A program made the position numbers and the translations under genes. Of a stretch of 64,000 bases of DNA, positions 22,227-32,453 are shown one piece after another. This DNA comes from Catonia carolina (lineage: Eukaryota > Arthropoda > Insecta > Hemiptera > Achilidae), in NCBI GenBank assembly GCA_035578175.1, contig JAQMRL010000014.1, positions 11,446,274 through 11,510,273 on the forward strand. Reading direction: 5' to 3'. The notes under the pieces are model-generated. The model did no database searches, had not been told where the DNA came from, and saw only the letters and a list, made by a program, of their open reading frames with translations. Positions within the stretch are counted from its first letter, which is position 1, and the number at the start of each line of letters is the position of its first letter.

Positions 22227-22404
22227 TAGTTATATGTTTTATTATTTACATTTGAAAGAGAAAATCGTGTGAATGTTTCTCATCAGATTTTTATTTCTAG
22301 ATTTTAAATCTAAGTAAATATTATGAAGATCTAATTTTTTTTTAAATTGTTCAGGCCATTACAATATTAATTTGATTACAGTACGTTGGGCTCGAGATTT
22401 ATAA

Positions 22405-22675
22405 CATTCTGCTAGTTCCAGGGCTATAAATAATAATTGTTTCTTATCAAATGGTTAGTCAAATATATTCCTGAAAAATTTTACAACAGAAGAGGTAGAG
22501 GTGTAAAATACACTAGTCAGAGTTATCTCCTCTTAGAGTAATGCATTTATTTTTAGAGCCAGACACTGTGGTGAACGAAGTGAAGGTGTAATTTGCAGGG
22601 TGGAAAGCAGATGCTTTTCGGAGGGCCTGACACGCTGATAACCATATTTTTCCACTCATTAAGGAAGCTTCTGTA
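22405..22675 (+). mobile_element. F2 SINE-like retroposon, partial
   Basis: It runs from GCTAGTTCCAGGGCTATAA to TTTTTCCACTCATTAAGGAAG. The 5' first 40 bp and the AAC-tailed 3' end are missing. Confidence 0.72.
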
Positions 22676-22929
22676 CGTATCCCTTCATTCATTCCCTGTT
22701 GGTGCTCAAGTTTATTTTATTACTTCTGCAGCCAGCGCCATTTAAAATTCCTCTTTTGGATTATTCAATTCTATTAAATAATTATTAGTTTAACTGTATT
22801 TAATCTATATATGTATTTAATTATGACAATAAATTCTCATATTTATATGCTGTAATACCTTGACTTATGCTACCCCGACTTACGCGAACCCAGAATTACG
22901 CGATTTTCAAATCTCAACGATTCGTCTTT
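22676..22929. other. Unassigned; possible pogo/Tigger-like terminus near 22855-22915
   Basis: ACCTTGACTTATGCTACCCC and CGACTTACGCGAACCCAGA resemble the 'CGnTTAnGCGAA' ends of pogo/Tigger transposons. No second terminus or transposase was found, so this is weak. Confidence 0.3.
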
Positions 22930-22940
22930 AGTTTGAGCGC

Positions 22941-23699
22941 TGGTGTATAAAGGTGAATGCTACAAAAACAATGCAGAGTACTTTTACTCTCATAAAACAA
23001 AGATGCCCCGCTGTTTTCTTGCGCGGTCAACCGGTTCCGCAAACCGATTCAATTCAATATCTCGGCCTGTACATTAACAGACGCTTGACCTAGAATAGAC
23101 ACTTTCAAATAAAACGGCAGACTCTGGATAACAGACGAAAACAACTATTTTCCTTTATATCGTGGCAATCAAAACTTCCACTTCATTTAAAACTACAAGT
23201 ATATAAATCTTTTCTGAAACCGATTTGGATTTACGTTGGCCAAATTTACGGCGCAGCAAAATATTCCACCCTACAACGAATTCAACGATTTCAATCCAAA
23301 TTACTTTGACAAATAACTGACGCACCCTTTTACGTTACTAATCACACTTTGCACAACGATTTATTTGTTACATACGTTACCCACACATTTTATCACATCT
23401 ATTCTCGGTTCAAACGCAAACTTGAGTATCATCGAAATCATCTCATTAGAACGCTGGCATCCCCAAACTTACCCGGAAATCCGCAACGCAGACTGAAACG
23501 ACGATGAAGTAGAGATATCATAGCGCAGATGTAAATTCTATCAATTTATTATCCAAGATTAATCCACCGTTGGAGTGGCACTATTGAGTGGCGGTCTCCT
23601 TTATGTCATAACGCCATTTTTGCTTTTGTAAATAACATCACAGTAACTGATTGTATTTTGTACAGTTGTGAATAAATAAACTAAGTTAAAAAAACAAAA
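22941..23699 (+). mobile_element. 5'-truncated Jockey-like retrotransposon, TSD AGTTTGAGCGC
   Basis: The 11-bp repeat AGTTTGAGCGC at 22930-22940 and 23700-23710 flanks it. The tail reads AATAAATAAACTAAGTTAAAAAAACAAAA (polyadenylation signal then A tail). It encodes a decayed RT C-terminus: DSIQYLGLYINRRLT, KLPLHLKLQVYKSFLKPIWI, DAPFYVTNHTLHNDL and GNPQRRLKRR. At least three stops are present. Confidence 0.85.
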
Positions 23700-23710
23700 A
23701 GTTTGAGCGC

Positions 23711-23986
23711 CACACATCTCTCGATTACTGTCTGTTCTTGTTTACGGAAACAGTCCGTTTTTTTACACGGAAGTTATGAAGTTGTCAATCTTTTCAGGCA
23801 AATAAATTGAGAGGTGAATAGCTCAAGTACTGCTGGATTCCTACAATCAATAATTATAATTATTGATAATTGATAATTGATGAGTTCACAGAAATGTGAG
23901 ACATTAAAGAACTTGATTCTTTAGACCCAGTTCAATCAGAAGATCGAATGACGGTTGAAAACTTGACACAAGGTCTCAGTTCAAAT
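23711..23986. other. No feature recognised
   Basis: Contains an AT-rich palindromic stretch (AATTATAATTATTGATAATTGATAATTGAT, 23851-23880) but no gene or terminus. Confidence 0.3.
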
Positions 23987-24958
23987 TGAAAAATCTGGTG
24001 TGAAACACTCACACGACTTTCTCTTGCCAATGAAAATAATGAACAATATAACTTAACATTAGAAATAAACAAAAAACTGATCTCAAAAAACATAACCTTA
24101 TTTTAATCATAAGTAAAAGACGCAAAATGAAAATCAACCTCAGGTTGACTTACAAATACGGAAAATCACTCACATGCATACTAAGGCTAAAATTTTTAAA
24201 AAATGTATTATTTTATAAGTTTTCGTGAGAAAAAAACAGAAAATTACTAATTACCGCTAAACTAAGCGTTATACAAAAATATGTTTGAAATAAAAGTTGC
24301 AGGATTTTAAATTCTCTACAACTTTTTTTTTAATTTACATGAATTTAAAATTTACATAAATTTTTGTGGTAAAATGCATATTAAAGCAGTAATCTTAAAA
24401 AAATAATTTTTTACGTGAAAACAGGCTCTCCAAGAATTTCAGCAGACATGGCGCCTACCCTATCTTGTAGAGCATATAAAATGCAGTACATGAGGCAACT
24501 TTTAAAAAAATCGTAGGAGCCGTTTTTGAAAAATCGCAACAAAGTGAAAAATGACACGAATAAACTACTACTTCCGGTTGACCGATTTTGATGAAAATGT
24601 TCGTGTCAGGTCCGGTAGTGGTATGTAACTTATGTTTTAAGTTTCAACATCGTACGATGTTCCGTTTTTTGAGATATTTTGTTCTCACACAAACAGACCA
24701 ATCGCTAAAAACATGTTTTTGGGGGTTCAGGGGGTCTGGAAACGTGTATATCCGGTAACAACTCGATTTTTATAAATCGACATGAAAAAATACTGTGACA
24801 ATATCAAAGAAGAGCATGGTTTGCGAAATTTCTAGTACTTCTTTCATAAAATGGTAAAGAGTGGATAATAGAGTGAAAAAGTAAAAATAGGGCTGGTTAT
24901 AAAAGGTTGTTTAAAAAGGACCGCGCTATTGTGTATGAGAAGGTAGGGTCTTTGTTGT

Positions 24959-25302
24959 ACAACTATTTGTGAAAGGGTCGGTTGATTGCCTGTAACATCT
25001 TTTATTCTATTGTTGAATTGTTTACAATAGTTAAGATTTCTCCAGAAAAGATTCTTGATCGAACCTCGGGGTGTATATAGGCTCTATAGACTATAGACTA
25101 TAGAGTATATAGGCTCTTTGAACCGCCTATACAACTATTTGTGAAAGGGTCCGTTGATTGCCTGTAACACCTTTTATTCTATTGTTGAATTGTTTACAAT
25201 AGTTAAGATTTCTCCAGAAAAGATTCTTGATCGAACCTCGGGGTGTATATAGGCTCTATAGACTATAGACTATAGTGTATATAGGCTCTTTGAACCGCCT
25301 AT
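24959..25302 (+). repeat. Two tandem 172-bp repeats upstream of the LTR TATA box
   Basis: Copies at 24959-25130 and 25131-25302 are almost identical; each begins ACAACTATTTGTGAAAGGGT and ends CTTTGAACCGCCTAT. Inside each, CTATAGACTATAGACTATAG is itself a short repeat. U3 enhancer duplications like this are known in retroviral-type LTRs; that role is inferred. Confidence 0.85.
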
Positions 25303-25310
25303 ATAAATAG
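25300..25310 (+). promoter_or_regulatory. LTR TATA box
   Basis: TATATAAATAG, immediately after the second 172-bp repeat. An initiator-like TCACTAT follows about 20 bp downstream. Confidence 0.5.
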
Positions 25311-25737
25311 AACCCCAAACGCGGTCACTATGTTAAAATTCGTTTGATCTTTGACGAGTACGAGTATTTACTACGTATGCTATCGGTACGTTAGAAGGTA
25401 ACTCCGTTAGAACAGGTCAACGGGTTTCCGAGGCATTGTTATTCAGTCTTATTGTACTTGTGCATTGTGTATTCAGTTTTATTGTGAATGTGCATTCTAT
25501 GTAATTATTTGTAAGAAGTATTAGGTAAATTATTGAGTTATTTATTGTATTACTTCATTATTATTAGTTTATTATTTATTCTGTAAATCTTTTAGTGTAA
25601 TAAATACTTGTAGGTAATTTTAACTTTAGTGTATTAATTATTTAATTACCTAGATCCTGAAACGGACCTTAGCGATAAGTGTCACAATACTTTCCTTCCT
25701 ATATATTTATATAGGCAAGAGAAAGTAAAAATTAATT

Positions 25738-25946
25738 TTACTGTATACAGCCAGACGCTGTGGTGAATGAAGTGTAAGTATCATTTGCAGAGTAAAATTA
25801 GAGGCTTTTCAAGGTGGCTAGCATGCTGATCAGCGTACTTTTCAAGTGAGCAAGGCATTTATAAACCACCTCATTTCTTGTTTTACTTAGTAAAGCCTCT
25901 AGAAGTTCAAAAATTAGACTTTTGGCTGAAAGCCTAAACAATATCA
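25738..25946 (+). mobile_element. F2 SINE-like retroposon, 3' half, diverged
   Basis: It starts ACTGTATACAGCCAGACGCTG and ends GGCTGAAAGCCTAAACAATATC. Several substitutions mark it as an old copy. Confidence 0.72.
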
Positions 25947-26650
25947 TAGATTTAAAATTAATGGATATCTAATGGTTCGTAAACAGACTTTCTTTGAGAT
26001 TCGAATAAAAACCTTGACATACAGCCTATGGTGATTAAGGAGATGAAAAAATTGAATCAAAAAATATAAATTCAATTCTTTTAATGACACAAATGTTAAA
26101 AATATTTGAAATCAAAAGAACTACCCCAATTTAAAAATTTTAGGTGACAACAAATGTTATGCCATCATTAATGGGATTTCAGTATTTGAATAGGTCGCTG
26201 TTTGCAGATAGAATACGGTACGTGTAAGTAAATGGAATATTGGTGTGTTAAGTATTGCGTTTAACCTAAAGGTAGCCGAACCGGTTTCGACTCTAGACCA
26301 CCTGTCATTGACACCGATTTTATTATAGGTTGCCAACCACAATTGCATACCACCTGAACGTTCGCACTCCAACTCACTTTTTCTCGGTATCAGCCTTTTT
26401 TTACGCGACTTTGCTTAAAAATTATGGTGACTTTTTAAATGTTCTTCTATAATCAATATATAGTGAGTCTGTGTGAATAACAGTGGCTTAAGTCACAAAA
26501 TTAAAAAATGTTTAAGAAACTTCAGAAGGCTAATGTTTTTATAAAACATTATAAATAACCAAGAATAAGTCTTGGATATTTATTAAATAACCATATCTGT
26601 TTTTTTTTTGCGTGATCATCCTTTCGGCTGATAACCCCTTTTTTGTTGTA
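25947..26650. other. No feature recognised
   Basis: No coding sequence or terminal repeat recognised. The short antisense frame at 26157-26372 matches nothing I know. Confidence 0.35.
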
Positions 26651-26654
26651 CGGT

Positions 26655-26965
26655 AGTGAAAAATGGGTTCTAAGAAAATCTGAGGGTAGAAAATTAGAAG
26701 CAACTGAGATGCGATTTTTGAGATCGGTCGGAGGAGTAACACTTTAGGATCACATCAAGAGTGAGGAAATCCGGCATGATTTAGGTAGAACGGAATCCGT
26801 AAGGCAAACGATTGAACGATATAGGGAGAGGTAGTTACAACATGGAATCCATATGCCAGAGGATCGATATCCGCTACTGGACTTAACATACCGTCCGCAA
26901 GGAGTACGGTCGTTGGGTAGACCACGAAGAAGATGGATAGAAGCTGGAATAGTCAATGTGCCTAA
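26655..26965 (+). pseudogene. LINE polyprotein C-terminal fragment
   Basis: The plus-strand translation carries WVLRKSEGRKLEATEMRFLR, SVGGVTL, DHIKSEEIRHDLGRTESVRQ, HMPEDRYPLLDLTYRP and SLGRPRRRWIEA. This is the C-terminal segment found after the RT domain of several arthropod LINE polyproteins (-ATEMRFLR---G-T--D----E-I, ending GRPRRRW). One in-frame stop (TL*DHIKSEE) is present, and no RT catalytic box remains. It runs directly into the polypurine tract. Confidence 0.68.
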
Positions 26966-26974
26966 TCCGTAAAG

Positions 26975-27498
26975 GAGGAAAAGTGAGAAGGAGGAGGAGG
27001 AGGAGGCGGAGGAAGATGAGAAGAAGAAGAAAAAGGAGAAAGAGAAAAAGAAGGAGAAGAAGACGCCGAAAAAGAAGAAGAAGAAAAAGAAAAAGGAGAA
27101 GGAGAAGACGAAGAAAAAGGAAAAAAAGGAGAAAGAGAAGAAGAAGAGGAAGAAAAAAGGAGAAGGAGAAGAAGAAGAAGAAGAAGAAAAAGGAAAAAAG
27201 GAGAAAGAGAAGAAGAAGAGGAAGAAAAAACGAGAAAGAGAAGAAAAAGAAGAAGAGGAAGAAAAAAGGAGAAAGAGAAGAAGAAGAAGAGGAAGAAAAA
27301 AGGAGAAGGAGAAAAAGACGAAGAAGAAGAAAAAAGAAAAGGAAGGAGAAGATGAAAACGCCGAAGAAGAAGAAGAAGAAGAAAAAGAAAAAAGAAGAAG
27401 AAGAAGACACCGAAGAAAAAAAAGAAGAAGAAGGAGAAGAAGGTGGAGGAGAAGGAGGAGACGAAGAAGGAGAAGGAGGAGGAGGAGGAGAAGAAAAA
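26975..27498 (+). repeat. 520-bp polypurine (GAA/GGA/AAAG) tract
   Basis: Almost uninterrupted A/G on the plus strand, built from AGA, AGG and AAAGG units. Occasional pyrimidines (for example GACGCCGAAAAAG, GAAAACGCCGAAG) break it. The long Arg/Lys/Glu- and Ser/Phe-rich open frames on both strands are by-products of the composition. Such tracts can form triplex (H-) DNA. Confidence 0.92.
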
Positions 27499-28279
27499 TT
27501 AATAAATAGATACCAGTCATAGGTCCCCTTAAGACGTGTCGGAGTATGTGCTCCTTACTCTGTGTTGCATTCCAAAAACAGCAAGTGCTCCGCACCGAAT
27601 ATGTTAAAATATTAGCAACTATTGATGACATTTTTTATGGAAGTAGCAAATAAATTTTTCAATTATATTTTTTTTCTTTTCTTTTGGTATCAGTTTAGAT
27701 GGTCGGTGTGTTGAAGTGTACAATACAAGAGTGATAGAAAGTCAACGTATCTGATATAGTAGGGCAACATTTCAATAAGGTCGGAACGTAGTCTACCTGT
27801 TTAGAAGTTGATTATGTAATAAATACATTACTGAAAAAATAGGCCAGCATATTATTTTCTTAGTTGTTTTAACAAGCGTTCGAGTCTGGTGATCAGCAGT
27901 GTGTGGACGTAAATATCATCACAGTAGGTCATTCTTCTCTTTCTACTGGTGTTATCACATCCCTTCTTACTTGTTAGTAATTCTTGTACCTTTCAGTTAA
28001 TCCCTACTACTGTCCCTTACTTTTAAACTGCTGATTTACAGGGTGACAAAAAGTTAAGTCACACCTGCTTCTCCTCTAACTCTATCTCCTTTCTTCCTTC
28101 TTTCACCGTCATCATAATTATTTATCTCCTCCACCTCTTCCTCCTCACAGGAGCTTCGGGTTTGATTTCAGATCAGATCTGACATTTTTTTCATCAGTTA
28201 TTATCATCATTTTCAAACGTAACAGATAGTTTTTTTTTCAAAAATAGCGTCCATAAATGGATAATTAATGTAGAGACAA
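27499..28279. other. No gene recognised; pyrimidine-rich stretch near 28060-28150
   Basis: Unassigned sequence with a C/T-rich segment (TTCTCCTCTAAC, CTCCACCTCTTCCTCCTCAC). No element ends were seen. Confidence 0.35.
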
Positions 28280-28483
28280 TGTTGTTTAGGTCATCAGCCA
28301 GAAGGATGTTTTGAACCTCTAGAGGATTTACTAAGTAAAACGAGAAGTAAGGTGGTTTACAATTGCCTTCCTCACTAAGTGGAAAAGTGTGCTTATCAGC
28401 ATGCCAGGCATTCCGAAAAGCACATTTTTCACCCTGAAAATGATACCTTCATTTTATTCACCGCAGGGTCTGGCTGTATAATT
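28280..28483 (-). mobile_element. F2 SINE-like retroposon, 3' half
   Basis: It runs from TGTTTAGGTCATCAGCC to GGGTCTGGCTGTATAATT in reverse orientation, then is cut off at a TIR element (28484). Confidence 0.75.
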
Positions 28484-28932
28484 GAAGGGGTCGGGAGAAG
28501 ATAGTGCTAACCCACACCAACAAAATTTTACGCAACATCATTTTAATTTTTTTTTTTTTTTTTTGGTTTAACGTCCGACTGTTTTGCAAATTGCTGCTAA
28601 TGCAGACGGTGAAGGATGAAATGAATTTTTTGTAACGTATGAAAAAATTCCATGCCCGAATGAGATTCGAACCCAAGACCGCGTGATGAGAGGCGAGCAC
28701 GTTACCAACATCGCCAACGCGGCCGGCGATCATTTTAAAAGTTTACTAAAATCTACAAATCATGTTTTTGAATTTTTGTTAAAAATTTGTTATTTTCTGT
28801 TAATCTAGGCTCTTAAGATCGTAAATATAGTATCCTGTTTAAAACGTGCTAAATATTTTATTTTTATAGATTATTTAAGAAAAATCATGCTGGAAATTTT
28901 GTGGGTTAGCACTTTCTTCCGCCGACCCCTTC
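28484..28932. mobile_element. TIR element (GAAGGGGTCGG...), interrupted by SINE-A
   Basis: The left end GAAGGGGTCGG--GTGCTAACCCACA and the right end's reverse complement GAAGGGGTCGG--GTGCTAACCCACAAAATTT match over about 40 bp with a variable 9-bp spacer. AATT flanks both ends but is self-complementary, so TIR and TSD cannot be separated. Without the nested SINE the element is about 260 bp, a MITE size. Confidence 0.72.
28547..28728 (-). mobile_element. SINE-A, tRNA-derived SINE, TSD ATCATTTTAA
   Basis: Same family as 10932-11117, with a poly(T) start and tRNA head complement ending GGCCGGCG. The 10-bp TSD ATCATTTTAA lies at 28537-28546 and 28729-28738. It inserted into a MITE. Confidence 0.88.
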
Positions 28933-29326
28933 AATTTGACCAGCTCATTTGAGCTTTTTTGGCTCTCAGTGAAATTCGGCTTTTCCAGTGCATGGATTGG
29001 CGCTTCGTTTTTGGATCATAAGTAAAAAACCACGTTTCATCACATGTTATTATCGTTTCCAAAAAATTTGGGTAATTTTCAATCGCGTACAAAGTGTCAG
29101 TACAAACATTTTTCCGAGCTTCATTTCAAACATTTTTGAGCGGCTCGTGTCCTGAAGGAGCTGACAGAAGATGACTTCTAGCACTGTTTTCAACAATGAA
29201 AAATTCGCATGGAGCGTTGTAGGGATAGAGAAGGGTGTGTATTGAAGGTGACAAAAAGTGATTATGTATAAAATTAAAATTAAATTTTTAACAACGTCAC
29301 TCTCGTTATTTAATAGCCACACCTCG
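28933..29326. pseudogene. Rearranged mariner transposon (copy M1)
   Basis: The minus strand of 28945-29120 encodes the middle of a mariner-family transposase (TDTLYAIENYPNF, LETIITCDETWFFTYDPKTK, RQSMHWKSRISLRAKKAQMS). It is directly fused to the transposase C-terminus in the opposite orientation (29150-29270; VLKELTEDDF-like, CMERCRDREG-like), ending in the TIR complement ATTTAATAGCCACACCTCG and TA. The left TIR is missing. Mariner transposases cut and paste at TA sites; this copy cannot encode one. Confidence 0.75.
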
Positions 29327-29458
29327 TAAATTTACTCGTTTGCAAAGCTTTGATTATCAGAATCAATAAAAAGGCTCATCAAGAATAAGATTCAGATTGT
29401 TAACATGGTGGCCAACATCCGGAACGGATAAGAACCTAAAGTAGATATATATATTTAG

Positions 29459-29717
29459 TGGCACTAGTCAAGAGTTGTCTAATCTGAGAGTAATGAATTT
29501 CATTATACAGCCAGACCCTGTGGTGAATGAAGTAAAGGTATCATTTGCAACGTGAAAAGTAGGTGCTTTTCGGAGGGCCTGGCATGCTGATAAGCATACT
29601 CTTTCAACTCAGTGAGGAAGGCAATTGTAAACCACCTCACTTCTCGTTTTACTTAGTAAAACCTGTAGAGGTTCAAATCAGCCTTTCGGCTGATGACCTA
29701 AACAACAATAACAATTC
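29459..29717 (+). mobile_element. F2 SINE-like retroposon, 3' two-thirds
   Basis: It runs from GGCACTAGTCAAGAGTTGTC to GATGACCTAAACAACAATAACAAT. The 5' third is missing, as expected for 5' truncation. Confidence 0.78.
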
Positions 29718-29734
29718 TTTCTCATGATCTCATC

Positions 29735-29905
29735 CATTCCTTTTAAATATCCTCTAGTTCTTTCTTTGTTTTAGCTAATACTACGATATTATCGGCGAAT
29801 CTCAGCATTTTTATTGTTTCTCCTTGAATTTTTATTCCTGAGTCAAATTTTCCTTCACTTCTTTCATAGCCTCTTCTATATACCAGTTAAAAAGTAGTGA
29901 ATAAT
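29735..29905 (-). pseudogene. LINE reverse transcriptase fragment with FADN in place of FADD
   Basis: The minus-strand peptide includes GIKIQGETIKMLRFADNIVV and LAKTKKELEDI. This corresponds to the RT catalytic box region of RTE/related LINEs (…IKMLRFADDIVVLA…), with the second catalytic Asp changed to Asn. It is a short fragment, inactive as seen. Confidence 0.62.
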
Positions 29906-30009
29906 TTAATGGAACTAGTTAAATCGTTTAATTTACTTTACACACAACAATAAAGAAAACATAGCGTGGGAAGAGAGACTGAAAAAATGATCTAAATCAC
30001 AACAAATAA

Positions 30010-30650
30010 CCAAAAACGTATACAACAAAAAATGCTTATCTATACAAATAAAAATTAAAGACTGCAAAAAGTTATACAACCACAAGTTACAAATGGCAGC
30101 GAAACATTAGCAAAAGTGACAAAGATAAAAGCAATAGAGAATGTTCTGAAACTCGAAAGACGAATAATAAGAACCTGCATAGGTAAGAAAACCAAGATGG
30201 GCAATGGAAAATTCTAACAAACAAACAAATCTATAAAGAAAACGAACCCATAACAGATACAATAAGGAAAATAAAGGATTCCTTTTCTTGGACATTTTAT
30301 CAGAGCACCTAAAGACAGAATTTTAAACAAGATGATTCCAATGGTAACATCAGGGGCATGGAACAGAAATGTCAAAGAAGATATGATCGAACTCGGATTA
30401 ACATTCGATGATTTAGAAAACAAAACAGAAATATTAAAAATCTTAAGAAATAAGGAAAGTAGATTTGAAACAAATTAGATGAAAGAACAAAAACCCAAGC
30501 AGGAAGAAACCGGTCGTTTCAGAGGAAGTTCGGCAACCAAGATCAGCCCGAATGAGGGCATACTGGCAAAACATCAAGGTAAAGAATATGAAAAGGAAGA
30601 AGCTTTCTAAATTTGACTAAAGTGATCCATTGTGGTCATAAAAGACAAAA
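30010..30650 (+). pseudogene. Decayed LINE C-terminal region
   Basis: Plus-strand pieces in changing frames: VLKLERRIIRTCIGKKTK, RILNKMIPMVTSGAWNRNVK, EDMIELGLTFDDLENKTEIL. The ELGLTFDDLENK segment parallels EELGITKQDLLTK at 21870-22193. Several stops are present. The element end is not defined; ATAAAAGACAAAAAAAATAA at 30637-30656 may be its tail. Confidence 0.55.
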
Positions 30651-30656
30651 AAAATA

Positions 30657-31457
30657 ATGCATTTACAAGAGGTGACAACAGTAGTTCACGAGGAGTATAT
30701 TTTATAATGGAATTAATAATTTCCAATCAACAGATTGTATGCCAGTAGATGTAGTAGTAATAGAACGAAAAAATTGTGAAAGAAATGTCTCCATCACAGC
30801 GAAATGCTTGTTGTCTCATTTGATATGCGATCGCGCTCAATTTCAGTGAGGACATGTATTTAAAGTTATTGCCAGACTATTCCACTACATACAAAGAGGT
30901 TCAGACAACTAGAGGATAAACAAAGAGAGTAAATTATAGACTGGACATGCTATTGTTTCCTGGTATTACTTTATAAAGACAACGCAACAAACTACACTCT
31001 TCTAATGGGTTGGTCACTAGGACTCTACCACTTGTTCACTTCTTTATATTACTGTACGTGCAGGATGAACGTCCTTGTGGTAATCGGACTTGTGAAATTA
31101 CTCAATCCTACCATCTTTTACTTCTTCTTCTTCTCCTCCTTTAACCGATACACGCAACCACAATACACACGTATTCGTTTAGATCACTGATCCTTTGCCT
31201 TAACTGAATTGACCGCCATTTAATTATACATCTTTAATTCACTACATTTTTTTTACTTTCACGCACCGTATTACAACGATTTAACGTATTTTAATCACAC
31301 AAAAATATTTTGAAGGTTTTTTTTAAAATATCTTCACGTTGGTAATCCACGAACAATTCTGATGTTTTGCAATTTTATCCGCACGATGAAACGTATTTAT
31401 ATTTTCCATTTTTTTCAGCCTGAACCAATATAATAACTTAATTACTATTAGATTAAA
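30657..31457. other. No feature recognised
   Basis: The 61-codon frame at 31005-31190 (MGWSLGLYHLFTSLYY) is hydrophobic and unrecognised. No element termini were seen. Confidence 0.35.
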
Positions 31458-31545
31458 CATTTTCTGTAAAACACATACACACGACTTTCTCTTACCAATG
31501 TATTGATTATGAACAATAAAATGTTTAATCCTGAGTAAATAATGT

Positions 31546-32440
31546 TGTTGCTGTTTAGGTCTTCAAACTGGTTTGAACCTCTACCGATGATTCTCAACCT
31601 TTTTTGCTCCGCGACCCCCAAATAGTAAAAATAAATAAAATTAATACTTCGCGACCCCCCCCCCCCCCCCCGATAATAATAGTAAGTTTTACTATTAATA
31701 ATTGAATTTTGACTGTAATTATAAATGTAAAAAATTTGTTTAATATTATATAATCAAACTGCACTAATTTTATGACTTTAAAGAAAATACAGACAGTATA
31801 AAAAAATGGAATATAACTAGGCCTATTGCTATTATTTTATATTGCTGCGTTTATATTTTTATAGTAGCGACGTGTATGAACATGGATGAATGACGTGCAC
31901 ATACATGAGCAATTTACAAGTTGCAACTTGATGTGTACGTGCTCTTTGTAATTTAATCTCCTATAATACTCACTGTGAAAGAATGTTTGAATATGCATAT
32001 AGACGTGTTTGAACAAGTTGTTTATCTACCCCCCTATAATATCACCACGACCCCCAGGTTGAGAATCACTGCTCTAGAGGTTTTACTAAGTAAAACGAGA
32101 AATGAGATGGTTTACTAATGCCTTCCTCACTAAATGGAAGTATGCTTATCAGCATACCAGACCCTCTGAAAATCATCTACTTTCCACCATGCAAATGACA
32201 CCTTCTAATTCACCACAGTGTTTGGTTGTAGAATGAAATTCTTTATCCTCAGAGGAGGTAACTCTGACTAGTGACTTTTGCACCTCTAGCTCTTCTGTTC
32301 TTGAAATAATTCATGTAGTTGGCTGACCATATGATAAGAAACAGAACTATTTTTGTAGCTCTGGGACTAACAGAACGAGTGTAAATAATTTAACACCGCA
32401 CCTGCCTTTCACGGGCTTTAGTAAACAATATAAAATTAAA
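31546..32440 (-). mobile_element. F2 SINE-like retroposon interrupted by a hAT-like element
   Basis: It starts GTTGTTGCTGTTTAGGTC and ends CACCTGCCTTTCACGGGC. The hAT-like element at 31584-32071 splits the block GAACCTCTAGAGGTTTTAC. Confidence 0.8.
31584..32071. mobile_element. hAT-like nonautonomous element with poly(C) tract
   Basis: The TIRs (C)GATGATTCTCAACCT and AGGTTGAGAATCACTG resemble hAT termini (CAGTGRTTCTCAACC). The target CTCTAGAG fits the nTCTAGAn 8-bp preference of many hATs, although the left duplicate is eroded to CTCTACCG. A run of about 14 C is at 31658-31671. Non-coding. Confidence 0.7.
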
Positions 32441-32453
32441 AACATAACCAAAT

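Larger units (their letters stand above)
17644..22288 (-). repeat. HINE-like element split by five nested insertions
   Basis: Pieces of one minus-orientation copy are found at 17644-17879, 18473-18795, about 21663-21848 and about 22227-22288, in the correct order. They end with AAAATCGTGTGAATGTTTCTCATCAGATTTTT. Between them lie a Jockey tail (17880-18472), an F2 copy (18796-21662) that itself contains a solo LTR and a Jockey tail, and an RTE-like LINE tail (about 21849-22226). The element is diverged (a few GT units only), so it is old. Confidence 0.8.
24794..25686. mobile_element. Solo LTR, 893 bp, TGTGACA...TGTCACA, TSD ATAC
   Basis: The termini TGTGACA and TGTCACA form a 7-bp inverted repeat with TG/CA ends. 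ATAC is duplicated (24790-24793 and 25687-25690) within a HINE whose uninterrupted sequence (ACAATACTTTCC) is known. A TATA box (TATATAAATAG, 25300-25310) follows a tandem 172-bp duplication, and an AATAAA (25599-25604) lies about 290 bp downstream. The order matches U3-R-U5 on the plus strand. The 4-bp TSD and TGTGAC ends suggest a Gypsy-type element. Confidence 0.83.
23988..25726 (+). repeat. HINE-like element interrupted by a solo LTR
   Basis: Both ends are visible: AAAAATCTGGTGTGAAACACTC at the left, and TCCTATATATTTATATAGG with CAAGAGAAAGT at the right. The microsatellite position holds only CTCACACAAACAGACC, so no CA expansion occurred here. The solo LTR 24794-25686 is inserted 33 bp before the 3' hairpin. 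Confidence 0.86.

Noticed and set aside
21895..22272. 125-codon plus-strand frame
   Set aside because: It is antisense to the RTE-like C-terminal fragment with a clear protein motif on the minus strand, so it is a shadow frame.
24959..25302. CRISPR-like or satellite array
   Set aside because: Only two tandem units, lying inside a solo LTR with TG/CA ends and a TSD; an LTR-internal duplication explains it.
26750..27631. Long Ser/Phe/Leu-rich (minus) and Arg/Lys/Glu-rich (plus) open frames, up to 293 codons
   Set aside because: Composition artefacts of the polypurine tract; all frames stay open there because stop codons are rare in the repeat.
31658..31671. Poly(C) run as a gene-regulatory element
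   Set aside because: It is inside a nonautonomous hAT-like element and explained as local slippage.
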